Source: Bacillota bacterium (GTDB taxonomy: Bacteria; Bacillota; Clostridia; Acetivibrionales; DTU013). Taken from it: a DNA stretch of 64,000 nucleotides. Where the stretch lies: NCBI GenBank assembly GCA_023412915.1, contig JAEZRE010000017.1, positions 124,001 through 188,000 on the forward strand, read 5' to 3'. The notes below the pieces were generated by a model. The model was given only the letters and a program-made list of their open reading frames with translations. It made no database searches and was not told where the DNA came from. This document shows, in pieces, positions 1 through 8,224 of the stretch (position 1 is its first letter; the number at the start of each line of letters is the position of its first letter). The position numbers and the translations under genes were made by a program.

Positions 1-1033
1 GATCTACAGTTCCGTTTCCGATAATGCCTATCTTTTTTCCTTCAATATTGAGATAAACAGTGTTGATACCTGCATTCTGGATCGTCTTCGCCTTTTCCCT
101 GTCGATTAATTCATCCTCATTTGCAAGTATCTCGCCGGTCTCGGGATGCACTATCTTTTCCACCGCTCTGTACCCTGCGATCCTGGAAGCGATCGAAAGC
201 TTCTTGTTGAATTTGAAACGGCCGAATTTGGCGAGGTCATACCTCTTGGGATCGAAAAACAGGCCGTTCATCAGCGTAGTTGCGCTTTCCACCGTCGGCG
301 GCTCTCCAGGTCTCAGCCTCTTGTATATTTCTATAAGACCTTCGTCCTTGGTCTTTGCGTTATCCTTTTGAATAGTGGCAAGGATTCTTTCATCGTCACC
401 GAGCAGTTCGGTGATCTGAAGGTCAGTTCCATAACCGAGCGCGCGAAGCAGTACGGTAATAGGAAGCTTTCTGGTTCTGTCTATCCTGACCCACATCACG
501 TCGTTTGAATCGGTTTCGTATTCGAGCCATGCGCCCCTGTTAGGTATTACAGTCGAGGAAAACAGCTGTTTGCCCGTCCTGTCCACCTTCTTTGCATAAT
601 ACATTCCGGGGGATCTGACGAGCTGGCTGACTATTACCCTCTCCGCACCGTTGATGATGAATGTTCCGTTATCGGTCATCAGAGGGAAGTCGCCCATGAA
701 TATTTCCTGCTCCTTCACCTCGCCGGTTTCCTTATTGATAAGGCGCACCTTAACCTTGAGAGGAGCCGAATATGTAGTATCCCTTTCCTTGCATTCCTCA
801 ACGCTGTACTTGGGATTGTCGTCCTCGAGCTTGTAATCGGGAAATTCCAGTATCAGATTGCCCGTATAATCCTGAATAGGCGAGACGTCCCTGAATACTT
901 CGCGCAGCCCTTCCTCAAGAAACCACCTGTAGGAATTCTTCTGCACCTCGATGAGGTTGGGCATTTCCAGAACTTCGTCTATTCTGGAATAGCTCATCCG
1001 TGTATTCCGGCCCAGTTGTACGGGATGTACCAT
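1..1033 (-). CDS. rpoB: RNA polymerase beta subunit, N-terminal part (runs off the window)
   Basis: First 344 codons of the beta subunit of RNA polymerase, which with beta' forms the catalytic core; the rest lies beyond base 1. Reading the minus strand from 1033 gives MVHPVQLGRNTRMSYSRIDE, followed by conserved protrusion and lobe motifs such as PIQDYTGNL, INGAERVIVSQL, SPGMYY and KRYDLAKFGR. The ATG at 1033 follows AGGTGA at a good distance. A terminator separates it from the upstream SLH gene. A TTGACA-17-TAAAAT promoter at 1442-1470 would give it its own transcript with a leader of about 400 nt. Identity is certain; only the length is limited by the window edge. Confidence 0.97.
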   Translation of the reverse strand, partial: MVHPVQLGRNTRMSYSRIDEVLEMPNLIEVQKNSYRWFLEEGLREVFRDVSPIQDYTGNLILEFPDYKLEDDNPKYSVEECKERDTTYSAPLKVKVRLINKETGEVKEQEIFMGDFPLMTDNGTFIINGAERVIVSQLVRSPGMYYAKKVDRTGKQLFSSTVIPNRGAWLEYETDSNDVMWVRIDRTRKLPITVLLRALGYGTDLQITELLGDDERILATIQKDNAKTKDEGLIEIYKRLRPGEPPTVESATTLMNGLFFDPKRYDLAKFGRFKFNKKLSIASRIAGYRAVEKIVHPETGEILANEDELIDREKAKTIQNAGINTVYLNIEGKKIGIIGNGTVD

Positions 1034-1217
1034 TAAAAATCACCTCATAAATTATGACTTGTTGTAAATCGAACATCTCTTTCGGGTATTTTACGGACGC
1101 CATAACAAGCAAAAATCCAGAGTACCGCCGCAAAAACCCAGTACATGAAAGGCTTGCATTCATGCAATCTAACCGGATCACCAGCTTGCCAGCAAAGCTG
1201 ACGCACCGATGTATATT

Positions 1218-1247
1218 AAAGCTTTTAGTAGTATTATTAAAAGCTTT
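1218..1247 (-). promoter_or_regulatory. Perfect inverted repeat in the rpoB leader
   Basis: AAAGCTTTTA and TAAAAGCTTT are perfect 10-bp arms around a 10-nt loop, about 185 nt before the rpoB start and inside the transcript predicted from the 1442-1470 promoter. There is no T-run after it, so it is not a standard terminator. It could be a leader hairpin, a pause site or a protein site. Confidence 0.45.
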
Positions 1248-1441
1248 GGGGGCTAACTCATCATGAAGCGATTTTACATTGTGCAATTTGCATAAAATAG
1301 CAGACCGTAAAATTACCTCATTAATTAATTATTAACAATTCTTGTCTTCTTTATTCCCCTGTGCTATAATCATTTTGTCGAACAAGTTCGATTGATTGTC
1401 TGAATTAAAAAGTCCAACTTCTGATTATAACGCAGTTTATA

Positions 1442-1470
1442 ATTTTAACATACCGTTGCCAACTTGTCAA
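1442..1470 (-). promoter_or_regulatory. Sigma-A type promoter for rpoB
   Basis: On the minus strand TTGACA (1470-1465) and TAAAAT (1447-1442) are 17 bp apart, a near-consensus vegetative promoter. Transcription would start near 1435. It lies downstream of the SLH gene terminator, so it accounts for rpoB transcription independent of rplJL. Confidence 0.75.
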
Positions 1471-1536
1471 CGGATTTTTGATGTGCTATTAGCATATTTT
1501 TCCAGCTATTTCCTGAACGTTTATTAACCCTTTAAC

Positions 1537-1574
1537 AAAAGGCTCCGACCAAGGAATGAAGGTCAGAGTCTTTT
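1537..1574 (-). terminator. Rho-independent terminator after the SLH-repeat gene
   Basis: Minus-strand arms GACTCTGACC (1570-1561) and GGTCGGAGCC (1550-1541) pair over 10 bp with one G-U wobble and are followed by TTTT. It lies 26 bp past the stop of the SLH gene and would insulate that gene from rpoB. Confidence 0.75.
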
Positions 1575-1600
1575 ATTATCGGTGCAATCAGAAAAAGAAA

Positions 1601-4600
1601 TCAATTATACTTCTTGCTATATATCCTGTAAAGAAATACTGCCGCTTCGGCTCTTGTTGCAGCGCCGCGCGGATTTATCCTGTCGCCGGAGCCCTCGATA
1701 AATCGTTCCTTTACCATAATCGCCATGCTTTCGGCAGCATATTCCGAAATCTCGTTTCTGTCTGAAAATCCTTCAAGAACCGAGGGTTCGGCAGTCTGAG
1801 CCAGTTTCAACATTTTGAGTGCGCGGGTTGTCAATACCATCATATCCTGTCTTGTTATCCGACTAGAGGGATTGAACCTGTTATTTCCATCTCCATCGGT
1901 CAGCCCGAGCTTCTTTGCGATACCAATTTCTTTATAATAATCCGTGCCGGATTTTATATCGACAAAATTGGTATCGAAGCTCGCTGAAAGGCCTAAGGTC
2001 CTAACCAGCATCACAAGGAAATCAGCCCTTGTTATGTCGGTACCCGGTGAAAAAGTATCCTTTCCGGTACCATCGGCGATTCCCTTGGAAGCCAGTATTT
2101 CTATCTGATTCTTTGCCCATTTGTACTTGTCTATATCCGAGAAGGTCTTCCGTACATAAGTTACTGCAAAGCAGCTGAAATGGGTTACGGAAAAAGTAAC
2201 TTCTCCTGTATCCGGGTTGTATCTGCCGTCCGGTATGGATATGACGTTCCCTTTACCGTCGATATACCATACGGTAATGTGTTCAGGATCCTTCAGCTCT
2301 TCCGGGGTCGGCTTATATGGTATGGATACGGTCACCGGAGCATCGGAGTTGTTCCAGTAAACAAGCTTGCCATCGAGTTTCAATGAGAATTCCAGAACCG
2401 GTCTGCTACCGATCAATTTCCTAACTTCAGTTGGAAGCTTGCCAACATCAGCCTTTTCTATGGAAATTACGGCGGATTTAGCATTGCCGGCCATCTCTGC
2501 CGTCAGCATATTGGAAGGAAGTATTAACGAGGCCAGGTCAGTCCTGATTATCTGCGGTTTTCCGGCCATTCCCGAAAGCGATGAAACAGGTATGGTTTTT
2601 TCGATAAATGCCGCATCATTCAAATCGGCCCCTTGCGCGCCGCTGTTTACTGTGCCGTGTATCTCAAACGGCAGTTTTACGTTCAGCGGCCGTGAAACAT
2701 TCTCCGCACTGTCCACTACATAAATCTGCCAGAAGCCTGATTTCAAGCTTGAGGCATTTATCTGTGCTTTTGTCGACGGCTGTTCAAGTTCTATTTTTAT
2801 GCTTCCGCCTGTTACTTGGTCCAGGGCCGCCTTGCTGGAATAATTTGTTTCACCCTTCGGTACAAAGTATATAGTTCCATATTCTCCAAAGTCATTGCAG
2901 CTTACTTCACCTTTCATTCGGTCCAGCGCGTTGAACCGCAATTTAGGCGGAGTATTATCCGTGAGCATTACGGTTCTTATATCATGGCTGGTCGAGTAGA
3001 TACCCTTTCGTCTGACCGAGGCATAGCCGGGTTTGCTGAACGTAATTTCGTAAGAAGCATCCGTATAGGTAAATAACGCCTGGTACGATCCGTTGCTATC
3101 CGTATAACCTTCGGTATCACTGCCTTTTATGGAAACCTTGATCCCTTGAAGCGCCGAACCGGACGTATTTGTCGTAGTGACCCTGAAATAGGACATATTC
3201 ACACCTGCGTCGTTTTTTAACGTACCCGAATCCGATTCCCCCCACGCTCCATGTCCTATGTGCTGCGCGGCAAATTCATCGAGTTCAACCACGTCGCCTA
3301 TAGCAGTAATAGCCGGATTATTCGAAATTGTCACATTAGCTCCCGATCCATCCATACCACCGCCTATGCCCGCTGCCGAATTTCCGCCTGTTGCGGTTAC
3401 AGCGCCTCCGCTGATGTCAACCGTTCCGCCTGCCTTCCCTGTTCCTCCACCGATACCTGCCGCGGAATCGCCGCCGGTTGCTTCTACAGTTCCTCCGCCG
3501 ATTCCAATCGTTCCGCCTACTCCATTGGATCCTCCACCGATGCCAGCCGCATTACTACCGCCGGTCGCTTCTATGGTCCCTCCGTCGATTCCGATCGTTC
3601 CGCCTGCTCTATTGGATCCGCCGCCGATACCTGCTCCACCATACCCGCCGGTCGCTTCTATGGTCCCTCCGCCGATTCCGATCGTTCCACCTGATCCCCC
3701 TGAACCACCGCCAATGGCCGCTCCGCCGGACCCGCCGAGTGCGTTGACTGTTCCATTATTAATTGTTATTGTACCGCCCGTCCCATTGTAACCGCCGCCG
3801 ATGCCTGCTCCAAACATGGCGCCCTTCGCAATTACAGTGCCCGCATTAATGGTTATGGTTCCGCCGTTTCCACCGTCTCCGCCGCCAATGCCTGCTCCAT
3901 CCTTATTATCCCAACTTCCGTCGCCACTGGTCGCAGTAATGTTTCCGCCATTTATGACAATATTGCCGCCATTTCCATTCAGACCTCCACCTATGCCTGC
4001 TCCGTTAGATTTACATATCGCGGTAACGGTTCCGCCGCTTATCGTTATATTTCCGCCATCGTTGCCAACGGTCTGTTCAGTGTCAAGATTACCTCCGCCT
4101 ATCCCCGCTCCTCCAAAAGCGCTGTAAGCCGTTACTTCCCCATCACTTATGCTTATATTTTCGCCCCGACCGCCGACACCGCCGCCTATACCTGCTCCCT
4201 GAACTCCTGCGGTCGCAGTTACCGTGCCCCCGCAGATGCTTATATTACCGCTTGAGCCTCCGCTTCCTCCACCGATACCGGCCGCATATGTACCTCCGAA
4301 AACATTTACGTTACCTCCGCCGATGTTGATCGTGCCGCCTGCTTCAGCACCTCCACCGCCTATGCCTGCTCCGGCCCAGTCACCATCAGCCGGTACTGTA
4401 ACGTCGCCCCCTGTTATGTTTATACTGCCGACTGTTCCCGAACCGCCGCCGCCGATTCCGGCTGCCCCGTTTCCCCGGACAGCAGTAACCGTGCCTCCGC
4501 TGATATTTATCGTACCGCCTGTTCCTGCGAATCCATTCCCGATAGCTGCCGCGCCAAAACCGGTTGCGTTGACTGTTCCGCCACTGATGCTTATAATTCC

Positions 4601-5437
4601 GGCCGAACCGCCCCAGCCTCCTCCGATCGCCGCTCCAGGCCCGCCGGTTGTTGCCGTTACGGTACCGCCGCTTATATTTATTGTACCGCCGTCACCTTCT
4701 CCAGGAAGATTCGCGTAGCTTTCGCGCCCTCCTCCGATGCCGGCTCCTCCATACGAACCATTTGTAATTACAGTACCGCCGATTATGTTTATCGTACCGC
4801 CGGCGCCTGTCCAACCTCCGCCGATTCCTGCCGCATAGATACCCCCGGATACTGTTACCGTACCGCCGCTTACATTTATATTACCGCCGGATTCTCCGCT
4901 ATTTCCTCCGATTCCAGCTGCAAAGTCGCCGCCTTTGGCTGTCAGACCGGCTCCCGCATCTTCTGACAGACCCGGAGCCTTATCCACGGTAACGGTTGCT
5001 TCTGCAGGCACATGAATGCCCGCTTTTCCTCCGCTCCCCTCGGCGCTGCAATTTCCCTCAATATAGAGTTTATGTTCAAAATTCCCCGCGCTGCCGAAAT
5101 CGATTCCTGCTTCTCCGTCGGGCGCTTTTATTCTGAAATTCTCAATAGTGAGTTCAAGCGCCTCCGTCCTACCGCCTTCGACAATAACACATGCGCCTGT
5201 GGTATTTGCTATCATTTCATCGGTGATACTATCGGAATACGTAATTTTTATTGACTTCACCGTATTTCCAATTGTCAACTCCCCTGAAAATGGCTCGGTA
5301 AACTCAACGAGTTCATCGTATGAAGCAAATTCCGCGCCAGCTGCCCCAGGAGGCTCCGTTCCGGCAGTTACCGGCATGCATGGTAGAATAAGCAATAGAA
5401 AGGAAAATGCCAGAGTGAGGCTGATCATTTTTTTCAT
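1601..5437 (-). CDS. Large secreted glycine-rich repeat protein with three C-terminal SLH domains
   Basis: Predicted cell-surface protein of 1278 residues. It has a signal peptide (KK, hydrophobic core, then PVTAG), a leading domain of about 150 residues, then 18 imperfect repeats of about 28 residues with the pattern AAGIGGG...GGTINISGGTVTATG, most likely a right-handed beta-helix. A carboxypeptidase-regulatory-like segment (GYTDSNGSYQALF) follows, then about 200 residues of beta-rich sequence and three SLH motifs in the last 185 residues (KTFSDIDKYKWA, NFVDIKSG, GFSDRNEI), which anchor proteins to secondary cell-wall polymer. The ATG at 5437 is chosen because AAGGGA lies about 9 nt before it; the frame is also open to a TTG at 5458 and an ATG at 5446. 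The repeats resemble carbohydrate-binding beta-helix proteins of clostridia, so polysaccharide binding is plausible but inferred. It has its own promoter and terminator. Confidence 0.85.
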   Translation of the reverse strand: MKKMISLTLAFSFLLLILPCMPVTAGTEPPGAAGAEFASYDELVEFTEPFSGELTIGNTVKSIKITYSDSITDEMIANTTGACVIVEGGRTEALELTIENFRIKAPDGEAGIDFGSAGNFEHKLYIEGNCSAEGSGGKAGIHVPAEATVTVDKAPGLSEDAGAGLTAKGGDFAAGIGGNSGESGGNINVSGGTVTVSGGIYAAGIGGGWTGAGGTINIIGGTVITNGSYGGAGIGGGRESYANLPGEGDGGTINISGGTVTATTGGPGAAIGGGWGGSAGIISISGGTVNATGFGAAAIGNGFAGTGGTINISGGTVTAVRGNGAAGIGGGGSGTVGSINITGGDVTVPADGDWAGAGIGGGGAEAGGTINIGGGNVNVFGGTYAAGIGGGSGGSSGNISICGGTVTATAGVQGAGIGGGVGGRGENISISDGEVTAYSAFGGAGIGGGNLDTEQTVGNDGGNITISGGTVTAICKSNGAGIGGGLNGNGGNIVINGGNITATSGDGSWDNKDGAGIGGGDGGNGGTITINAGTVIAKGAMFGAGIGGGYNGTGGTITINNGTVNALGGSGGAAIGGGSGGSGGTIGIGGGTIEATGGYGGAGIGGGSNRAGGTIGIDGGTIEATGGSNAAGIGGGSNGVGGTIGIGGGTVEATGGDSAAGIGGGTGKAGGTVDISGGAVTATGGNSAAGIGGGMDGSGANVTISNNPAITAIGDVVELDEFAAQHIGHGAWGESDSGTLKNDAGVNMSYFRVTTTNTSGSALQGIKVSIKGSDTEGYTDSNGSYQALFTYTDASYEITFSKPGYASVRRKGIYSTSHDIRTVMLTDNTPPKLRFNALDRMKGEVSCNDFGEYGTIYFVPKGETNYSSKAALDQVTGGSIKIELEQPSTKAQINASSLKSGFWQIYVVDSAENVSRPLNVKLPFEIHGTVNSGAQGADLNDAAFIEKTIPVSSLSGMAGKPQIIRTDLASLILPSNMLTAEMAGNAKSAVISIEKADVGKLPTEVRKLIGSRPVLEFSLKLDGKLVYWNNSDAPVTVSIPYKPTPEELKDPEHITVWYIDGKGNVISIPDGRYNPDTGEVTFSVTHFSCFAVTYVRKTFSDIDKYKWAKNQIEILASKGIADGTGKDTFSPGTDITRADFLVMLVRTLGLSASFDTNFVDIKSGTDYYKEIGIAKKLGLTDGDGNNRFNPSSRITRQDMMVLTTRALKMLKLAQTAEPSVLEGFSDRNEISEYAAESMAIMVKERFIEGSGDRINPRGAATRAEAAVFLYRIYSKKYN
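3300..4930 (-). repeat. 18 tandem coding repeats of about 84 bp in the SLH-protein gene
   Basis: Each unit encodes GIGGG, a variable GG-containing linker, GG(T/N)I(N/T/G)I, then (S/G)GGTV(T/E)A(T/V)G. Units 3 and 10 carry longer insertions between GIGGG and the strand. Units 14-17 are the most alike at both protein and DNA level, which suggests recent duplication within the gene. This is protein-coding repetition, not a non-coding satellite. Confidence 0.85.
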
Positions 5438-5479
5438 TTTATCCATTCCCTTCAGCAATTCTTATTGAGTTCTATAAGA

Positions 5480-5511
5480 TTTTGTAAAGTTATCCGTTAT
5501 ACTTTACAAAA
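5480..5511 (-). promoter_or_regulatory. Perfect inverted repeat in the SLH-gene 5' leader
   Basis: TTTTGTAAAGT (5480-5490) and ACTTTACAAAA (5501-5511) are perfect 11-bp arms around a 10-nt spacer. It sits between the predicted transcription start (about 5534) and the start codon. It could be an operator or an RNA hairpin; there is no uridine run that would make it a terminator. Confidence 0.5.
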
Positions 5512-5540
5512 AGGAATATATACGAGTATAGAATATTATC

Positions 5541-5549
5541 ATTATACCA
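5541..5549 (-). promoter_or_regulatory. Extended -10 promoter for the SLH-repeat gene
   Basis: The minus strand reads TGGTATAAT, an extended -10 (TG-N-TATAAT) with only a weak -35 match 17 bp upstream. It lies between the rplL terminator and the gene, so the gene does not need read-through from rplJL. Confidence 0.6.
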
Positions 5550-5584
5550 TATTTCAACAGATTTCGCAGAAGGTACTGCCACTA

Positions 5585-5616
5585 CAAAAAAAATACCCCT
5601 GGTTGACCCAGAGGCA
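5585..5616 (-). terminator. Terminator after rplL
   Basis: Minus-strand arms CCTCTGG and CCAGGGG around a short loop, followed by TATTTTTTTT. It starts about 34 bp past the rplL stop and ends the rplJL transcript. Confidence 0.8.
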
Positions 5617-5647
5617 TTTCGTTTTATTGATTCGGTTTTGAAATCGA

Positions 5648-6034
5648 TTACTTGATTTCGACAGTTGCGCCGACTTCTTTGAACTTTGCTTCGATGGAAG
5701 CAGCTTCTTCCTTCGGAACGTTTTCCTTGACAGTCTTCGGAGCTCCGTCAACGAGATCCTTTGCTTCCTTCAGGCCAAGACCGGTGATTTCCCTGACAAC
5801 CTTGATAACCTTGATCTTGTCAGCGCCGACTTCCTTGAGGATTACGTTGAATTCAGTCTTTTCTTCAACTGCAGGAGCTGCCGCTGCGCCTGCTGCAGGA
5901 GCTGCTGCTACTGCTACGGGAGCTGCTGCGGATACGCCGAATTCTTCTTCAAGAGCCTTTACGAGTTCGGACAGTTCGAGAACTGTCAATGCCTTTACGT
6001 CTTCAATCAACTTTGTAACTTTATCGCTAGCCAT
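5648..6034 (-). CDS. rplL: 50S ribosomal protein L7/L12
   Basis: 128 residues. Four copies bind L10 to form the ribosomal stalk that recruits translation GTPases. The N-terminal dimerisation helix (MASDKVTKLIEDVKALT), the Ala/Pro-rich hinge (SAAAPVAVAAAPAAGAAA) and the C-terminal domain (KIKVIKVVREITGLGLKEAK) are complete. The ATG at 6034 follows GGAGG with 9 nt spacing; the longer open frame upstream lacks family homology. It lies 61 bp downstream of rplJ, as is usual. Confidence 0.98.
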   Translation of the reverse strand: MASDKVTKLIEDVKALTVLELSELVKALEEEFGVSAAAPVAVAAAPAAGAAAAPAVEEKTEFNVILKEVGADKIKVIKVVREITGLGLKEAKDLVDGAPKTVKENVPKEEAASIEAKFKEVGATVEIK

Positions 6035-6095
6035 TTTAAAAAACCTCCATAATTTTAAATTTAATAATTTTTTAATGATATTTTTCATTGATACA

Positions 6096-6626
6096 CTAAG
6101 CATTTGCTTTCTGTTCCGCAATTGCATTCAATGCGACTACCAGACCTCTGATATTTCCATTGAGTACATTTACCAGACCGGATAGCGGAGCATTGAAACC
6201 GCCAAGCACTCTTGCTATGAGCACTTCTCTCGGCGGCAGTTCGGCCAGAGCCTTTACGCCGTTTACATCGATGACCTTTCCTTCGACAACGCCGACTTTG
6301 ATCTCGAGTTTATCATACTTCTTTGCGTATTCGCTCAAAACCTTTGCAGGCGCCACAGCATCAGCACTTGAAGCCATAGCTGTAGGACCGTTCAGGTAGG
6401 TATCCAGACCTTCGAGTCCGTTTTCCTTGGCTGCGAACCTGGTCAGAGTATTCTTTACAACCTTGTATTCGACGCCAGCCTTCCTCAGAGCATTTCTGAG
6501 TTCGGTGTCCTGTTCCACTGTCAAGCCTCTGTAATCAGCAAAAACCATACCCTTTGCTGCCTTCATCTTGCTGCTGATACCTTCGATAACTTCACGCTTT
6601 TGGTTTAGGGTATTTTCCTTAGGCAA
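6096..6626 (-). CDS. rplJ: 50S ribosomal protein L10
   Basis: 176 residues, base of the L12 stalk and the autoregulator of rplJL. Conserved segments include VFADYRGLTVEQ, KVVKNTL and the C-terminal L12-binding helix. The start codon is TTG at 6626, behind AGGAGG with 8 nt spacing; no ATG fits. It is preceded by a long leader with a promoter and an attenuator, which fits the known L10(L12)4 feedback control of this operon in Firmicutes. Confidence 0.97.
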   Translation of the reverse strand: MPKENTLNQKREVIEGISSKMKAAKGMVFADYRGLTVEQDTELRNALRKAGVEYKVVKNTLTRFAAKENGLEGLDTYLNGPTAMASSADAVAPAKVLSEYAKKYDKLEIKVGVVEGKVIDVNGVKALAELPPREVLIARVLGGFNAPLSGLVNVLNGNIRGLVVALNAIAEQKANA

Positions 6627-6720
6627 ATCTTACACCTCCTTTGAATGTTTTAGAGGAAATTCGCGCCTTACGGCGCTAAACATTCGTCCTTAAACAGAAT
6701 TCCGGGTAAAAACATTAATT

Positions 6721-6765
6721 AAAAACCCTTGTATATCTACATACAGCAGACACACAAGGGTTAAG
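6721..6765 (-). promoter_or_regulatory. L10-leader attenuator (intrinsic terminator in the rplJ leader)
   Basis: Minus-strand arms AACCCTTGT (6762-6754) and ACAAGGGTT (6732-6724) close a hairpin followed by TTTTTAATT. It lies about 100 nt before rplJ, inside the transcript from the 6871-6899 promoter. In Bacillus the L10(L12)4 complex binds the rplJL leader and favours such a terminator; the position and shape match. The whole leader, about 6627-6864, should fold as the Rfam L10_leader; I could not run the model. Confidence 0.75.
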
Positions 6766-6870
6766 CACCTATATTATAAACGCTTTACCTCGGCAGGTCG
6801 GCTTTCGCCAGTTACGCTCTTGCGCCTGCTGTCTGCGGCATGTGACATATTCAATTGACTGACCTAAATC

Positions 6871-6899
6871 ATAATACAGTATAATTCCCGGTTTGTAAA
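6871..6899 (-). promoter_or_regulatory. Promoter of rplJL
   Basis: TTTACA (6899-6894) and TATTAT (6876-6871) on the minus strand are 17 bp apart. It lies immediately downstream of the rplA stop, giving rplJ-rplL a leader of about 240 nt. Confidence 0.75.
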
Positions 6900-6911
6900 G
6901 AATTATTTGTA

Positions 6912-7607
6912 TTACTCGGTTACCCTGCCGGGGTTAACCTTTATACCAGGGCCCATGGTCGAGGTTACAACAACGCTCTTCAGGTATTGGCCTTTTGCTG
7001 CGACAGGTTTTGCCTTCAGGATAGCATCCATAAGAGTATGGAAGTTGTCCGTCAGTTTTTCGAGGTCGAAGGAAGCCTTTCCAATCGGGCAGTGGATGAT
7101 ATTTGTTTTATCAAGCCTGTACTCGATCTTACCTGCTTTGATCTCGGAAATGGCTCTCGCCACATCCATTGTAACGGTTCCGGCTTTCGGGTTCGGCATG
7201 AGGCCTTTAGGACCGAGCACCTTACCGAGTCTACCGACAACACCCATCATGTCAGGGGTTGCAACGACTACATCGAAATCGAACCAGTTTTCGTTCTGTA
7301 TCTTAGCCACCATATCTTCAGCGCCTACAAAATCAGCGCCGCCCTGTTCGGCTTCCTTGGCTTTGTCGCCCTTTGCGAATACAAGTACTCTTACGACCTT
7401 GCCGGTACCGTGCGGAAGAACAACCGCACCCCTGACCTGCTGGTCTGCGTGCCTTGAGTCAACGCCTAGCTTTATATGAGCTTCGACTGTTTCATCGAAT
7501 TTGGCTTTGGCTGTTTTCTTGACAAGATCCATAGCCTGGCTGGGATCATACAATGCAGCTCTGTCGACGAGTTTGGCACTCTCGTTATATTTCTTTCCTC
7601 TCTTCAT
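6912..7607 (-). CDS. rplA: 50S ribosomal protein L1
   Basis: 231 residues; binds 23S rRNA at the mobile L1 stalk next to the E site. Typical motifs are MKRGKKYNE, FDETVEAHIKLGVD, RGAVVLPHGTGK and GPKGLMPNPKAGTV. ATG at 7607 follows a GGAGAGG site. It sits 64 bp after rplK, in the usual rplK-rplA order. Confidence 0.98.
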   Translation of the reverse strand: MKRGKKYNESAKLVDRAALYDPSQAMDLVKKTAKAKFDETVEAHIKLGVDSRHADQQVRGAVVLPHGTGKVVRVLVFAKGDKAKEAEQGGADFVGAEDMVAKIQNENWFDFDVVVATPDMMGVVGRLGKVLGPKGLMPNPKAGTVTMDVARAISEIKAGKIEYRLDKTNIIHCPIGKASFDLEKLTDNFHTLMDAILKAKPVAAKGQYLKSVVVTSTMGPGIKVNPGRVTE

Positions 7608-7671
7608 TACTATCCTCTCCTTCGTGGTAAAATTTTCGGAAACCCAGGTTCCCTCCCACTTTCAGGTCCTG

Positions 7672-8097
7672 TTATTCTTCTACTACGATACCCATGCTTC
7701 TGGCTGTACCTGCGATCATGCTAGTAGCTGATTCGATGCTTGCCGCGTTCAGGTCGGGCATCTTCATTTCGGCGATCTTTCTTACTTCCGCCAATTTGAT
7801 CGTTGCAACCTTTTCCTTATTCGGCTTACCGGAACCGCTTTCGATCTTGCATGCCTTCTTCAGAAGCACTGCCGCCGGAGGAGTCTTTGTAATGAATGAG
7901 AACGATCTGTCCGCATAAATAGTGATGACGACAGGAATTATTAATCCTGCATCCTTTGCAGTTCTCTCATTGAACTCCTTGCAAAATCCCATGATGTTAA
8001 CACCATGCTGTCCTAAAGCTGGTCCAACCGGTGGAGCCGGAGTTGCCTTCCCCGCAGGAATCTGTAGCTTTACATAACCAGTAATCTTCTTTGCCAT
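7672..8097 (-). CDS. rplK: 50S ribosomal protein L11
   Basis: 141 residues; forms the GTPase-associated centre with 23S rRNA and is needed for the stringent response. Conserved segments are the proline-rich PAGKATPAPPVGPALGQHG, FNERT and the C-terminal RNA-binding part (IAGTARSMGIVV). The start is taken at MAKK (8097), behind GGAGGTGG with about 10 nt spacing; the frame extends seven codons upstream across that site. Confidence 0.98.
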   Translation of the reverse strand: MAKKITGYVKLQIPAGKATPAPPVGPALGQHGVNIMGFCKEFNERTAKDAGLIIPVVITIYADRSFSFITKTPPAAVLLKKACKIESGSGKPNKEKVATIKLAEVRKIAEMKMPDLNAASIESATSMIAGTARSMGIVVEE

Positions 8098-8224
8098 GGC
8101 TTTAAATCCACCTCCCAATTCTTTATTGCGGAATTCGTTATAAACCTCGCATTACTGTTTTCTAACGCGTTCCTAAACTTTTGCTCTTTATAGTAAGAGG
8201 CCTTCCGGCCTGCCAACTATCCGA

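Larger units (their letters stand above)
1034..1536 (-). other. rpoB upstream region and long leader, no gene
   Basis: About 500 bp without a credible gene. It holds the rpoB promoter, a perfect 10-bp inverted repeat at 1218-1247 and a smaller hairpin (CAGCTT/AAGCTG) near 1190. The right-hand third is A+T-rich, as expected for a promoter region. Open frames here run into rpoB in the wrong frame and have no ribosome binding site. Confidence 0.6.

Noticed and set aside
915..1286. 123-codon minus-strand open frame across the rpoB start
   Set aside because: Overlaps rpoB in another frame, no ribosome binding site and no resemblance to known proteins.
1342..1370. TTGTCT-17-TATAAT promoter-like sequence on the plus strand
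   Set aside because: Nothing on the plus strand downstream would be transcribed except antisense of the SLH gene; it lies in an A+T-rich promoter region where such matches are common.
3258..3791. Proline-rich open frames on the plus strand opposite the SLH repeats
   Set aside because: They are the complement of glycine-rich coding repeats (GGT/GGC read backwards as Pro codons), with no ribosome binding site or homology.
3300..4930. Regular spacing of similar 84-bp units, at first sight a CRISPR-like array
   Set aside because: Units are imperfect, in frame and encode a glycine-rich repeat; there are no spacers and no cas genes.
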